This document shows, in pieces, positions 52,601 to 64,000 of a stretch of DNA of 64,000 bases. The stretch is taken from contig VWZL01002555.1 of NCBI GenBank assembly GCA_013396915.1, forward strand, positions 2,583 to 66,582, written 5' to 3'. The notes beneath the pieces were generated by a model that worked only from the letters and a program-made list of their open reading frames with translations, searched no databases and was not told the DNA's origin. This DNA is from Stercorarius parasiticus. Lineage: Eukaryota > Chordata > Aves > Charadriiformes > Stercorariidae. The stretch's first letter is position 1. Each line of letters opens with the position of its first letter. The translations under genes and the position numbers were made by a program.

Positions 52601-55360
52601 GTGGGAAACATGTCAAAAGTGAGTGACCCTGCCAAATGTTTGCCAAAGCCTGCTGAAAGAAGCAGGTATCTTGAGTCAAACAAACAAACGAAAAAAAAAA
52701 AAAAAGAGAGAAAACGCTGTGATTCAGCCCACAATCTTTTTTTTCAAATGGTTCTAAAAATAAAAAAATCCCGTTTCATACGTCAGCATTTTTTCATTTA
52801 AATGTTTATTCTTTTTAATTCAATTAATTTAATTTATAAAATATAAGTTCAAATAAAGGTTAACTAGCACAAAAGAAAATAAAACATATCGGAGCATCTA
52901 AAGGAAACATACTATTTGACCCATGCTGAGAGTTAAGTGGTTTAGGAGTGCAACAAAAGTCCACGTTGAGTTTTCCAATCCAGCCCATGCTTGGAAAGAT
53001 TTTTCAGCTCTTGGAAGGTATGTCGGTTGGGACAGCTGTTTCCTGTATTTGTTTGGGTGGGAAACGGGAGTGCATAATCCTGCCTGTTCGAGTCATTAGG
53101 AATGTATGGGAATTTTCTTTACTGCTTGTTACAAAACAGCATGTGCCGAGTTTCCATCTGAAAATTAGACCACCAATTCCCAGCTGGACAAACTAGGAGA
53201 TAGTCTTGACGTGGAAGAGTTTGCGGTGTAAATACACAGACCAAAGATTGTTAGTCCTGTTTTACTGAGCGCATAATAAAGCCCAGAGCCTTACAAACTG
53301 GAACTTAATTATTTCGGAGAGGGCTAGAGAGTCTGCACAGAACTTAGCTTTGATTTTGTGAATCTGTTTCTACCTTTGACGGATCATCCTTCCTCCAAGA
53401 GGGAAAAAACTTGCCCAAACCATCACTTGACATTATGGACTTTTTCCTCAAGTACCTACTTAGGGATGAGGGGAAACACAATGTTAAACGTGGCTCCTCC
53501 ACAGCCGTGTTTAATCACTCTTATTCCTTGGAAGCCACATGAGGCTGTAAGCACGCGACAGCAGCCATCTGGAGACAATTCTGGTCCAGCTGGACAGTCC
53601 CTGTTCCCACTCCTGCTCACAGACATGCCACCCATCCCAGGCGTGCGGTGGCGACGGCTCGGAGTCCTGAGCACAGGTCGGAGTCGTGCCTGTTGGGATG
53701 CTCAGCACCGACAGCTCTGCCTTTCTGGAAAGCAGGAGTGACAAGGCCTGGCTTTGTATGCATTCATGTCATCCTGTCCCCGTGGCACTCATGCCATGGT
53801 GAGCTCATGCCCTGTGGGCAGCAACAGGATGATTAAAAAAATTATGTTACACTCCCCAAGATACAGGCTCGTCTTGCTCTGGGTGAAGAAACAACCAATC
53901 TTGAGTTTCTTCCCTTTCTTCACACCAGAGAGTAAATTTCAAGGGTTCAAAAAACATGTGCCTGGCTTCAGAAGGTAATAATCCATTTTGCTGCCTTTTT
54001 TTTTTTTCCTCCGTGCCTTTCAGGGCCATCTGACCACATTTCCCAGTTTGGGACTTTATCCCCCATCCCTGTGGAGCTGTAAAACCCAAAATAGAAAGGT
54101 AAAGTGGGATTCTCAGCTCACCCCATGACTCCTTGAGGCTTTACCCGAAGCACCAGTTTTCGTGAGACCTCATGCCGCAGCTCTCAAGGAAGACAGTGCC
54201 AGCAGCCATGACACAACAGCATCCAAACGCCATTCATCAAGCCAGCGTGGTTTGCTTTCAGCTGCTTTTAATCTTTCCCAGACCCCCTCAGGGCACAGCT
54301 TGGATCCTCCCGTGAATTGGAGAGTTCAGTCTCCCTCAGCAGACCCCGGACGTGGGCAGTTAACAGCGACAGGCTTTTCAGCAAGCACAAAAAAAAGGGC
54401 TGGATTATTATTTTTTTTTTTTGAATGGATGCTATTAGTGTTCTGGGAAGAGCCTGGACTCGTACTCGTTAAGTCTGCAGTCTCCAAAGTATTTATAGAA
54501 AGGAAAAGAGCATAACTGGTTGAAATTCTTATTGTTGTAGCAAATGATCAATGCACTTATTCACAGAGCTGTAGTGTCTGTGATTAATTCATAGTCAGAA
54601 ATAATAGCGGAGTACCTGCTGCGTTGCTATTACCTTATCTCTGCCTCACTGGTTGATTCTCAGGTACAAGCAAAACCAGCCCTTAATTACTTGGTTAAAA
54701 ACCTGTCGGCTGCCAGGGAACAAATGGAATGATACGGCCACCCCTGCCGCCACGTTTTACAGCTCCCAGAGATAATTGAATGGAAAGAAATGCACTTCAA
54801 AGCCCCCCAAGAGCCAGCACTGTCAGTAAATGCCTGGATGTGCCCTGAGGAACGGTCAGGGACCAGGGAATGGCCAGCCGGAGGGACGACCTGCACCGGG
54901 AGCAAACTTCACATACTGGTGTAGAGCTGGGTTATTTCTATGCTGCTTTCAGGAGGACCTTTACCATCCCGTTCAGATACCTCTCACCTGTTTTATAGTC
55001 ATCTGTGCTGTTCTTCATTTTTTTTAGAGAGAAGCTGCTGCCTTGAGACACTCCTGCCATGCCTGGCCTGAAGCAGGAGTACCACTGTTTTCAAGTGTTT
55101 GTCCATGTAACCCTGCCTGGTGCTGCTCTGCAACCCACTCCCGCTCTGGACAAGAGAGCAGGCGGTGTTGCCTACAGCCCAGGCCACGAAGTTCAAAGGC
55201 CACCAGCCAGCACTCATTACATCTCTGGAACCAGCTAGGGAGACTACAAGCATCCCATGGCCTCAGCCAAGCAGATTCAGTGACAGCTCTGAAGTCCTCT
55301 GAAGTTTGCAACTACATGGCAGCGCAAGGGAGGCACAGGAAAACTCTGACACTCTCTCTA

Positions 55361-55394
55361 GTGGGATGTATCCACCAGTGGGACATATCCACCA
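55361..55394 (+). repeat. 17-bp tandem duplication
   Basis: GTGGGATGTATCCACCA followed by GTGGGACATATCCACCA, two substitutions apart. Confidence 0.8.
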
Positions 55395-55502
55395 GTGGCA
55401 TGCTGGGGCAAATATTCCAAGGTGTCCTCCAATTGTGGACAGCCTTGACCATTAACTCCAGGACTGTATCCCTCAGTCCTGCTGGTGTCATGTTTGTTCA
55501 TG

Positions 55503-55770
55503 GGGTCACAGAATAGTTTAGGTTGGAAGGAACCTCTCCGTAAGTCTCTGATCCAACACTCCCCAAAGCAGAGCCAACTTAGATCAAATTGCCCAGGGCA
55601 TTCATCTAGCCAAGTCTCAAGTATCTCTAAGGACTGAGATGTCCCACCTTTCTGGGCCCCTGTGCCAGTGTCTGACCATCACGAGGGTGAATTTTTTTTC
55701 TAGCATCTAACTGGAATTTCACTTGTCACAACTTGCATCCATTGCTCTCTTCCTTTCATTTGACATCTCC
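55503..55770 (-). mobile_element. CR1 3'-region fragment
   Basis: GTCACAGAATAGTTTAGGTT, then GGAAGGAACCTCTCCGTAAG and the following CR1 3' region in reverse orientation. Diverged. Confidence 0.8.
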
Positions 55771-58700
55771 AAGAAGAGTCCGGCTTCATCTTCTCAGGAC
55801 CTTCCCACCTCAGTCAGTGGTCCTGTCCCCAGAATTCATTTTCGTCCTCCTTCCCTTGCTGCCTTGCTGGCTACACCAACATCAGAACAGCCGTCTCATA
55901 TGGAGATGTTCCTGCACAAGCGTTCTCCAGGTGGGTTAGGGCATCTGCTTAGAGCCCAGGCTTTCAGGGCTCTGGAATTATGGAGGAGACATTCAGATGC
56001 CCTTGACAGGGCAAGCAGCCGGGCTTGTTCACGCTGCAGTAGGACGCTGCTACGGGATGGATGTGATTGCTTCTCAGCCACTCTCTTTAAGGACACAGGC
56101 AAATAAAAATGCAGGAGAAAATCATCCGCATTACATGGTGATGCTTTTAATTGCCTTGGCTAAATGGGAAATTAAACGCCGGAAACTTCAAGTCCTGTTT
56201 GATGTTTAGCATCCGTGCTCCAAAAGGACGGGTTCTCCGGGCACGGCTTTGGTACGCCCAGGAAGCGTGAAATCACTCCCAAATTGCTCAACATGTAAAG
56301 TAATTGGCCTCCATTGCCCGAAACACTCTGGCTGCAGACTCGGAGAACAGGCAACATCTCCCAAGTGGAACAAACTCAGAGACAGCATGAGGCCTGTTTA
56401 TGTGGCACCCTTGTGCCTGGCACCTTGTCCAACTGGTGCAGAGACCACCTACCGCTTCTGTGGAGGAGCTCAGTGCCTGGCAAGGTTGGGGAAATAAGTC
56501 TCTGGGACGGAGCAGGAGAGAGATTTCCTATCATCAGCCCTGTGCTGTGCACTTTCCATTTTCTTCTTGTTATGCTCAATCAAGACACATTTCATATTAG
56601 GAGAATTTGAAAAGACAACAGGTTGAATGTGGCACGCATTAAAGCATGTTTCTGTCGACAGAGAAGCACACGCTCACAAAGGCTGCCAGGCTTGGAGCTC
56701 TTCTCCTCCCATGCTGGAATTTTTTTCTCTGAAATAGGATCCATGATAATGTCTCACCTGCCAGTTTGGTTTGTCTGGTGGCCATTTCTACCCTCTGCAG
56801 CTCTGCGATGACAATCTTCTGCTCACCTCCAATGATAACACTATGGACTCTGCACATCTGTTGAGGACGGTGGTCACAGGGTCAGCCAAGGTGCGACCAC
56901 TGTGCGCAGCAAAGATGCTCCAAGGTCAAACAGTCCTATCCCCCCTCTTCTTTGTACAGACACATTGCGCACCGGTGGCCGTCGTTGCTGCCTCTCCCAG
57001 TTCTGCCATGCCTTTGGAGATGAAGGACTTGGAGGGTGGGGATGAAACACAATCTTCTAGATTCGTGTTCATGGATTTATACAGTGGCTCAGAGACATTC
57101 CCTGCTCTCTTCTTTTGTCCTTTCCTAATAAGTTCTTGCAGCAACAGGAGAGGTCACAAGAGAGCTTTGCAAACATGCGTGACTCCCCAGGGCCACGGTG
57201 CAGGGCTGAGATCCAGTTCCAAGCTCACGGGCCTAACTTCAGCAGAAATCCCCTCCTCACATTTCAGGACCATCTCCCCACAGCTTCTGTAACCTCCAGA
57301 AGCCCAGCAACCCCCAGGGAAGGTGCAGCAGCAGGAAGATCCTTCCACACTTCTCAAAGCTGTTTCATTAGCAACGTTCCTCGGTGCGATCTGCTGCCAG
57401 ACTGCAGGAAATTTTGGCAAGCTCGTGGGATGTCAGGGTCTGGGAATCAGCACAACGGTCCCTTTCCACACACCTCACCCCTATGGTTCAACGCTGTTGG
57501 CCTCTCCTTAATTTTCACTCTCTAAATATTTGCTTAGACATTAGGACCAGAGGATCAGAAGACAGCGTGCAAGACCCAAACACTGCTATGAGTCTTTTGG
57601 CAGGAGAAAGGCACTGGTTGCATTGAGAGGAGTTGTTCTCCTTCAGATGAAGACAAGAGAAAAAGTGATGTGTGCAATCTTGGATGTTGTTTTTCTTTTT
57701 TTTTTTTTTACTCTGGGTACAAAAGACCAGACTTTGGTGAAAATGTCTGGAGCTATATTAAAACCCATTTATAGCTGTTGAAAAAATCCAGGTCATCGGG
57801 TTATTTTTTTTTTAATGGTTGATCATGATTGCATCGGTCATTAGGAGAACAGAGGAAGGATCTTTGTATCAGCACACTGAAGAAAGCAAAAGGCAAAGGC
57901 ATCCTGAGAGATCGCCTAACCACCCTTCCCTGGGTGCTCTCCTGGCGTGTCCTCAGTGCATAAATCCACTTCTCTGGGGCACAAGGATTCACTTTTCTGT
58001 TCTCACTACTCCCTTCAGCTGTCTCTTTCCATCCCTGCTCCTTGGGATTCATTCTCTAAGCAGCCTTCCTCAAGGGGGAAGCACCTTGCCGCTGGGCTGA
58101 GCAGAGGAATGAGCAGAAGGAGAAGAAAGCCTTCATCCACCTCCTGCTCTGGCTGTCTCTGGGCAGTCCCCTCTGGTCAGGCAGAGCTGTCCCCCACCAG
58201 CCCCAGCCTGTGGGCACCTTCCTTTTCTCATGCCCCCATCTGGAAAGAGAGTTGGAGTCAGGACGATTTGCCTTCTGGTTTACCTAGTCCTGACATCAAA
58301 CTGTAAAACCTAGGGGCCTGCAATGGATGCCTAGGACACCTCCTGCCCTTTTACAGGACCCTGCTCCACTCTGTGCATGCCCAATGGCAGCATGTCTAAA
58401 ATCCCTCCTCCAAAAATTTTAGAGAAGGCATATCTACCTCTACCCCCAGGAGATAGGAAGCATCAGTAATCACCACGCTGGTGGGAAAATACAGGTTAAC
58501 AGGCAGCGTGGACTTGGCAGATAAAACCCTACTGCCAGGGGAAGGGGCTAGCCACCGGCAGCGGGAGGGAGGTGTCGGGAGCAGGGATGCACAGCACCTC
58601 CAGACACCGCGTGCTCCATGCGCAAATTGCTTTTGCCGTCCAGCAGGTAAGATGCGATGGAGGCAGCAGGGTTTGCCCAGCCCTTCCCCTCCACCGCAGA

Positions 58701-61700
58701 TCACCCCAGCTGATTTCAGGAGCGATAAAAATCACCTCATCATCTCCAACAAAGCTGATGCAATTAGAGAGTGTCTCTGATCAGAGTGGCGATAATCAAC
58801 AACATGAGCTCACCTCCTCCACTTGTTTATTTTGGAGGTTTCTTAATACACCGAGACCCAGTGAAACTAGTGCTAATCCACCCCCCAGCAGCATTTTGGC
58901 CAGGAAAGAGGAGCTGTCACCACCACCACATCCTTCCAGAGAGACACTGTAGAGATCAACAGCTTTGATACTGCAGGGAAACTCCCGACAGCTTCTCTCA
59001 GCATCGATGTCTCCTGCCTGCTGCTCCCTGTGGTCCTGGTCCTCATTCTGCTCCCTGTAACCAAACAGTCACCCTCCACAGAGCAAAATGAGGTGATCTG
59101 CGTGTCCCATACAAATACCTTCCCAGGGCTATAGAGTCCAGCAGAGAAAGGGGTTACAAGGGCCACATTTGAAGTCAGAGAAATGTAAATATGACCAGAA
59201 TATCAGGGGGCAGGGGGGAGGTTACCCCTAGTATGGATCAACCACTGGAGCAACTTGCCCAGGAGAGCAGTGGGGCCTCCAATTTTTCATGGCTTCAAAT
59301 CACAGGCAAACGCATTTATTTTTTTCTGTGAGGGACTTTTTAGCTGGGTTCAAATAACCAGACTCAGTACAAAGTGGGAGAGAGGAAACCTCCTGCTCAG
59401 ACGATCTCTCCAGCCTCACAGGCTTGTCACCTGCTTTCACCAGGAGACCAGCGCCTGGGTAGGATGGGACCTGCTCAGAGCCAACAGGAGTATGGCTGGC
59501 CATGCTGCTGTGGGGGTCTCAGCTCCACCATTGGAAGGGCTCTTCTGCTGTAGCTGTTCTTCCCACAGTCCCTGCTGTGTCACCAGTGAGGACCAGTGAG
59601 TGCTGGAGTGAAGTCTACCTCGTTATTGGGCCATGCTGGGAGGTCCCCAGCTGGGGGGGTTCCCAGGAACCGTTGAGAAATCCTCCACTGGGTTCCAGGT
59701 GGGTATGTCAGGTTTGGGCATCTCTGGCTCTCCGCTGCTCCAGCTTGCCCAAAGGAATTCCTCAACGTAACTGACTCACATGAAGCCTTCCCCATCTTCC
59801 AGCCTCCCTTTGCATGCCAGGACAGGAATGAGGGCTTCATTCTCCTCAAGTCCCCAACCCCTACCACTGCTAAAGACCAGCCCTGGATGGGAGACAGCTG
59901 AGCCACAGAGAGGGGTGGCTTCACAACCAGCTGCTCCTGTCTAAGGCACCTGTGTGGCATCATCATTAAGAGATCATCTCAGCACTGAAAGGCTCTGACA
60001 CTTGGCACAGACCCCTCTGGGTTCTCATCAGCACCTTGACATCTGCAGGGTTAAGGTTATTGCTGAGAAATTCTGCTGAGCTGGGTCTTTTCTGAGCATG
60101 AAGACAAGGAGGAGGGAAAGGCCCTGCAGGATACACCCTGGGTATTTCCTTTGTGTTGAAGGACTATCTCATCATCCTCTGTCGTGGCTCTGGTTTCTTT
60201 TTCAAGGCCTTTGGCGATTCATTTGGTGGGATTGTTTCATTTGAACCAGGCAGAGTGAGTCGTGGCTCCATCACATCAAAGACTGGAGCTGAGAAGGGGA
60301 AGTCTTAATCAAGCTGTGAATTAACCCCTGGGAGAAATAGCTATGGACACCACAGCAGAGCTCTCTGATTGTAGGGACAGGTGGGAAGGATGGAAGAGAC
60401 TTATTTACAGAGCTAGCTGGAGAAAGCTCTGCTCCCCCTTCCCATGCCTGGACCCACCTCCTTTCTCCTGCATGGGAGCTGAGCCCTGTCCCCTCCTGTC
60501 AACCAAGTGCCAGGAGCCCCCCAAGGACTAGCAGGTCCTGCAAGGGCTCTGGCGACAGCAGTGCTTGGTGCTTTCCTCTCCACCCCTTCTGCCCTCTCCT
60601 CCCTCTTGAATCCTTTTAAGAGCGGATAGGCGGATCTTCCCAAAGCCCCCAGGATTTGCACGGTTGATCTGGCACACAGCTGGCAGGGGGCACGTCCATC
60701 ACACATTTCCAAAAGCCCACTGAGTTTTTCTTCTCCTTGCTTTCTTCCTCCTCCTCCTCCTTTTATTTTTTGTGGTCTCAGGTGAACACAGAATATTTCA
60801 AAGGCATCTCTGCGAACACCGAAGCTTTGAAGCCAGCTGGTGGAGCAACCTCAGGTGACATGGAGAAGGAGCAGGGCCCGGCTGGGTGTCTTCCCAGGAG
60901 AACTGAATCAAAGCCAGAAGAAATGACAGCACAAGCTGATCTGACTCACTCTGGCTGGAGAGTTCTCCTTCCCTCTGTTACTGAGCCCAGCCCGATGGCC
61001 CTTCCTGGTTTTAAATTAACAAAACCTTTGCTAAGCTTAAGTTCCTGGGTCAGCAGCAGAGATGGCCTGTAGCAAAGCCCTGGATTTTATCTTTAATGAT
61101 CAGCAGGAGTATTACATTCTTGCAGAAACTGAGCTGAGAAAAAGCCAGCATCTGTGAACCCTGCTGTGGAGCTGAGCATCTGCTCAAGGGAAGACTGGTA
61201 ATCAGGAAGAGAGGGGTCAACAGAAGATGATCTTCAAAGTCTTCTTCTATAGACTGAATCTCTAATATGTTTACTTAGCCAGATGCAAATCCTTTTCACA
61301 AACTCATGGCACTGCTGAGTACGCACAGAAAATTAACTAAGCTTTAGCATGAATTCCTCGTCTATCACCAGCACAAGACTCTTGGTGACTACGTGGGAGG
61401 AAGGAAAACGTTCTCTCTCCAGTGTCCAGGGAGACAAAGCTGAGTTTCCAGCAGTGGTCTCCAATTCTTAACCAAGAGATCCTGTCCAGGACCTCACTGA
61501 TTCACTCTCTGTCCTGGCTGCCCTCCTTCCCTGATCTGCTGCTGGGCTGCTCCTTCCCTATGTCCCCAGGGTTTCTCTCTCACCCTTTTCCATACCCAGC
61601 AGCAGAGTCCACCCATGATCAGTGAACTTGCTAAGGCAGGAGACCTTCAGAAAACCAGTAATGGCATCAAGTGTAAAACCATCTCCAAGTGCGGTCATGA

Positions 61701-64000
61701 GCGGATGGAAGAGTATAAGAGAAGCCTGGTGTACAGACCCCTCACCTGGATATCCTGTGCCTACTGAAGACAATCCTGCCTCCTCCCGCCTGGTGGATGG
61801 AGCATTTTTTCCTTGATGTGGGCTAGAGAAGCAGCCTAGTGACTATTCTGCTGGAGTAGAAACCTCTCATGGCCACCTTATTGCATGCTGGGGCAAGGGC
61901 AAAGTGTCATTTGGAAAGTGGGGACACTGTCTATATTTGGCTGTTTGCATATGTTTGATCTATCACGGAGGAGCAGGAGGAACTAGAGGCCAAGACAAAC
62001 CTTATTACATGGTCGGGGAGCCACCAGAAATTCCCCATAAATCATCCTGTGTTGGGCTGGAAATGGTGCGCTGGCTGGAAGACGAGGCATGGGCAGGGGA
62101 GGACAGGAAGGCAGCACAGTGTGGGCTGAGCTGCTCACAGCATGGATGGCCATGGGTCGGGGCAGGTCACTGTATGTGGAGCTTATCTTTGCACAGTTCA
62201 TTCTTCTCTCTGCTCTTCACAAAACATGCGCCAGTGTGTGTGTGGTGTGTCTTAGGTTCAAGGTCACCTTGTATTCAGCCCGGCACAATAAAACCTTAAG
62301 GGAATGGGGTATAACAAAAGAGACAGGTGGCTTTGAGCCTCTCAAAGAGTGATGGGTCTTGAAATAGACCACAGCTACCCGAAGGTTAGAAAGCCCTATG
62401 TCCATTGCCTTCACAGGTTGCTTCCTAAGACATCCTGCTCCTGTAGTGCAGAGGTCTGGGGATCCCCTCTGAGCTGATGGTGACAGATAAGGAGGAATGA
62501 GGTTGGCTTAAGCAGAGCCTGTTTAATGCCATTCCAACCCCAGCCAGCCAGGTCAATTAAAAAATAAAGACGAAGGCGCTCGGTCCGGGTCTGCTATCCC
62601 TATCAAATTCATTATCTCCCCCCGCCAACAGAAAGAGGGCAACTGTTCACGTAAGACATGGCTAATAATATCTGAGTACAGGACATTGCTGCTAAATTAT
62701 AGGGAGGGCTTGGGAAGGGAAATTAGTGTCATTTGCAAGCCCAATAATAGGGGCCGTGCAGCATGAATGCCGATGCGGGAGCGGGCTGGAGGACAGCGTG
62801 TGGCTTATGCAACCGTCCCCGTCCCCGTCCTCCTCCGGCGGGCAGAGCTGGGCTGGCAGGATGCATGCTGGCAGGGGAGAAGTGGGCTTGAAAGCCAAAG
62901 GCAGTTAAAAACAAAGGGAAAAGCGGATAGCTCTGTCTGAGGGTGAAGGCATCAGAAGCTGCTCCTCGGGGAAAAGGCTCAGCCCTTCCCTCCCAGCTGA
63001 GCTTTGCCAGAGCACAGTTTAGGGACCCCCAGGGCAGCAGCTGCCAGGGGTGGGAGGTCTGGTGGTTTCAACTGAAGGGCCAGTTCTGGGCAGCTTCTAG
63101 GAGCAATCAAACCCAGTGGGTAAACTGAGGCACGGGGAGACTGCACAGCCTGAATCTGAATTGCCTTGAATCTTAATGCAATTCTTGAGCACTTCTTGAT
63201 GATATGAAACGTGGTGCTGCTCCCCGGTGACAGCTGCATTCTTGCAGCGGGCAAAGCCTTTCCCATTTCAGATTACAGCCACATCTTGAGCAAAAATGTA
63301 TTGCAGAGGAGCAGAAGTTCTCTCTGACCAGATGCTCCCAGGCTGCTAACAAACCTGAAGTACCAGCCCCATGCTCTTGGTGATCTGTGGAGTATCTCTG
63401 GCTCCAAGCTCAAAATTCACAGCCGATCAACAACCCAGCAAACATCACGCACCTGCCAAAGAGCCCCCACTCCTCTGCAGCCCCACCGTGCTCTGCTGGC
63501 TCTCAGAGACACTCGGTTCCTGGGTCAGGGAATAATTTTACAGCAATGTTATTGGGGTGCTCAAACTAAAATAAGGAAGTGGAGCAACTCTTACTCTGTC
63601 CAACGCATGCAAAGACCAGTGTCCCCTTCCTGCCTGCTGAGTTATTTCTCAAATTCCTCGACCTTGGACCACTCTCCAGGGCCCCTCCTGTAGCTGATTA
63701 GGAAATGCCCCATTCCCCTGATGAACAGGTGAAGCTCTGATTATACTAATCAACTGCTCATTAGCATTACTTGGCTTCAGCTGATCATACATCAGCCCCA
63801 TGGCATACAGCCACCTCTGTCACCGGGGGATGTTGAAGCTCCTCAGCTCTGTTGCTATCCCCGCCTGGTTTTGCCTGCAGATGGAGAAGGGCTCTCCAGG
63901 GCACCATGGAGGGCTGGCAAGCATATCTCCTCCCAGCAAATCTAAACCTTCTTTCAGACTGTGGATTGATCACCACAGTGCTGTGCCCCTGGGTCTCAGG
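55771..64000. other. Gene-poor sequence
   Basis: No gene recognised to the right edge. It contains poly-T tracts (57690-57710, 57806-57815) and possible regulatory blocks, for example 62560-62720. Open frames are short and motif-free. Confidence 0.5.

Larger units (their letters stand above)
46411..55502. other. Gene-poor sequence
   Basis: No gene recognised. It includes a spaced 32-bp duplicate (48206, 49175), an AG microsatellite (49601-49617), a long minus-strand open frame without domains (50558-49836), a strongly AT-rich block (52790-52880) and possible regulatory sequence near 54530-54700. Confidence 0.5.

Noticed and set aside
58877..59134. 85-codon plus-strand frame with a hydrophobic stretch resembling a membrane segment
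   Set aside because: Three stops lie just upstream, there is no convincing acceptor or ATG, and the composition is compatible with chance.

Overview
This is nuclear DNA of a vertebrate, most likely a bird: intron/exon genes with GT-AG junctions, CpG-island promoters, and CR1 LINE fragments with the typical CR1 3' end as the only recognisable transposon family. Three genes can be named. Their order (UQCRH, LRRC41, RAD54L) matches the human 1p34 neighbourhood as I know it. Three isolated N characters (624, 3508, 31831) look like assembly joins, and each one affects a gene model. LAYOUT. (1) 1-226, minus strand: the first two coding exons of UQCRH, the complex III hinge protein, running off the left edge. 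(2) 227-658: a CpG-rich shared promoter with ETS and YY1 boxes, from which UQCRH and LRRC41 diverge. (3) 659-10545, plus strand: LRRC41 (MUF1), an Elongin BC/Cul5 substrate adaptor. Exons 2-10 join in frame to 752 codons plus stop. Exon 1, which should carry the start and BC box, is not visible and probably lies in the gap at 624. Exon 4 and flanking intron occur twice (1630-3507 and 3509-5386) with a single N between them, which is best explained as two overlapping contigs that were never merged. (4) 10546-11915: spacer between the convergent 3' ends of LRRC41 and RAD54L. (5) 11916-31829, minus strand: a complete 18-exon RAD54L, the homologous-recombination Swi2/Snf2 motor. The CDS is 2247 nt, giving 748 residues with all helicase motifs. 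It has an 11-residue glutamate run, a start codon alone in exon 1, and a splice donor inside a GTGA microsatellite. A CR1 LINE lies in the sense orientation in intron 9. (6) About 31480-32280: RAD54L CpG-island promoter. A possible divergent two-exon small gene (32267-32696, plus) starts from its far side. (7) 32.7-64 kb: a gene-poor stretch. It contains an unassigned possible terminal exon on the minus strand (33541-33972), degraded CR1 copies, microsatellites and several AT-rich blocks dense in homeodomain-like core sites that may be regulatory. LURAP1 and POMGNT1, the human neighbours on this side, were not found. HOW THEY RELATE. UQCRH and LRRC41 share a housekeeping promoter but not a pathway (respiratory chain versus ubiquitin ligase adaptor). 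RAD54L acts with RAD51 in double-strand break repair. The link between the three is conserved synteny, not shared function. I see no CRISPR array, operon, prokaryotic sequence or clearly new biological system. The most interesting items are the false duplication, the RAD54L exon 1 architecture and the unassigned exon-like segments beside RAD54L.
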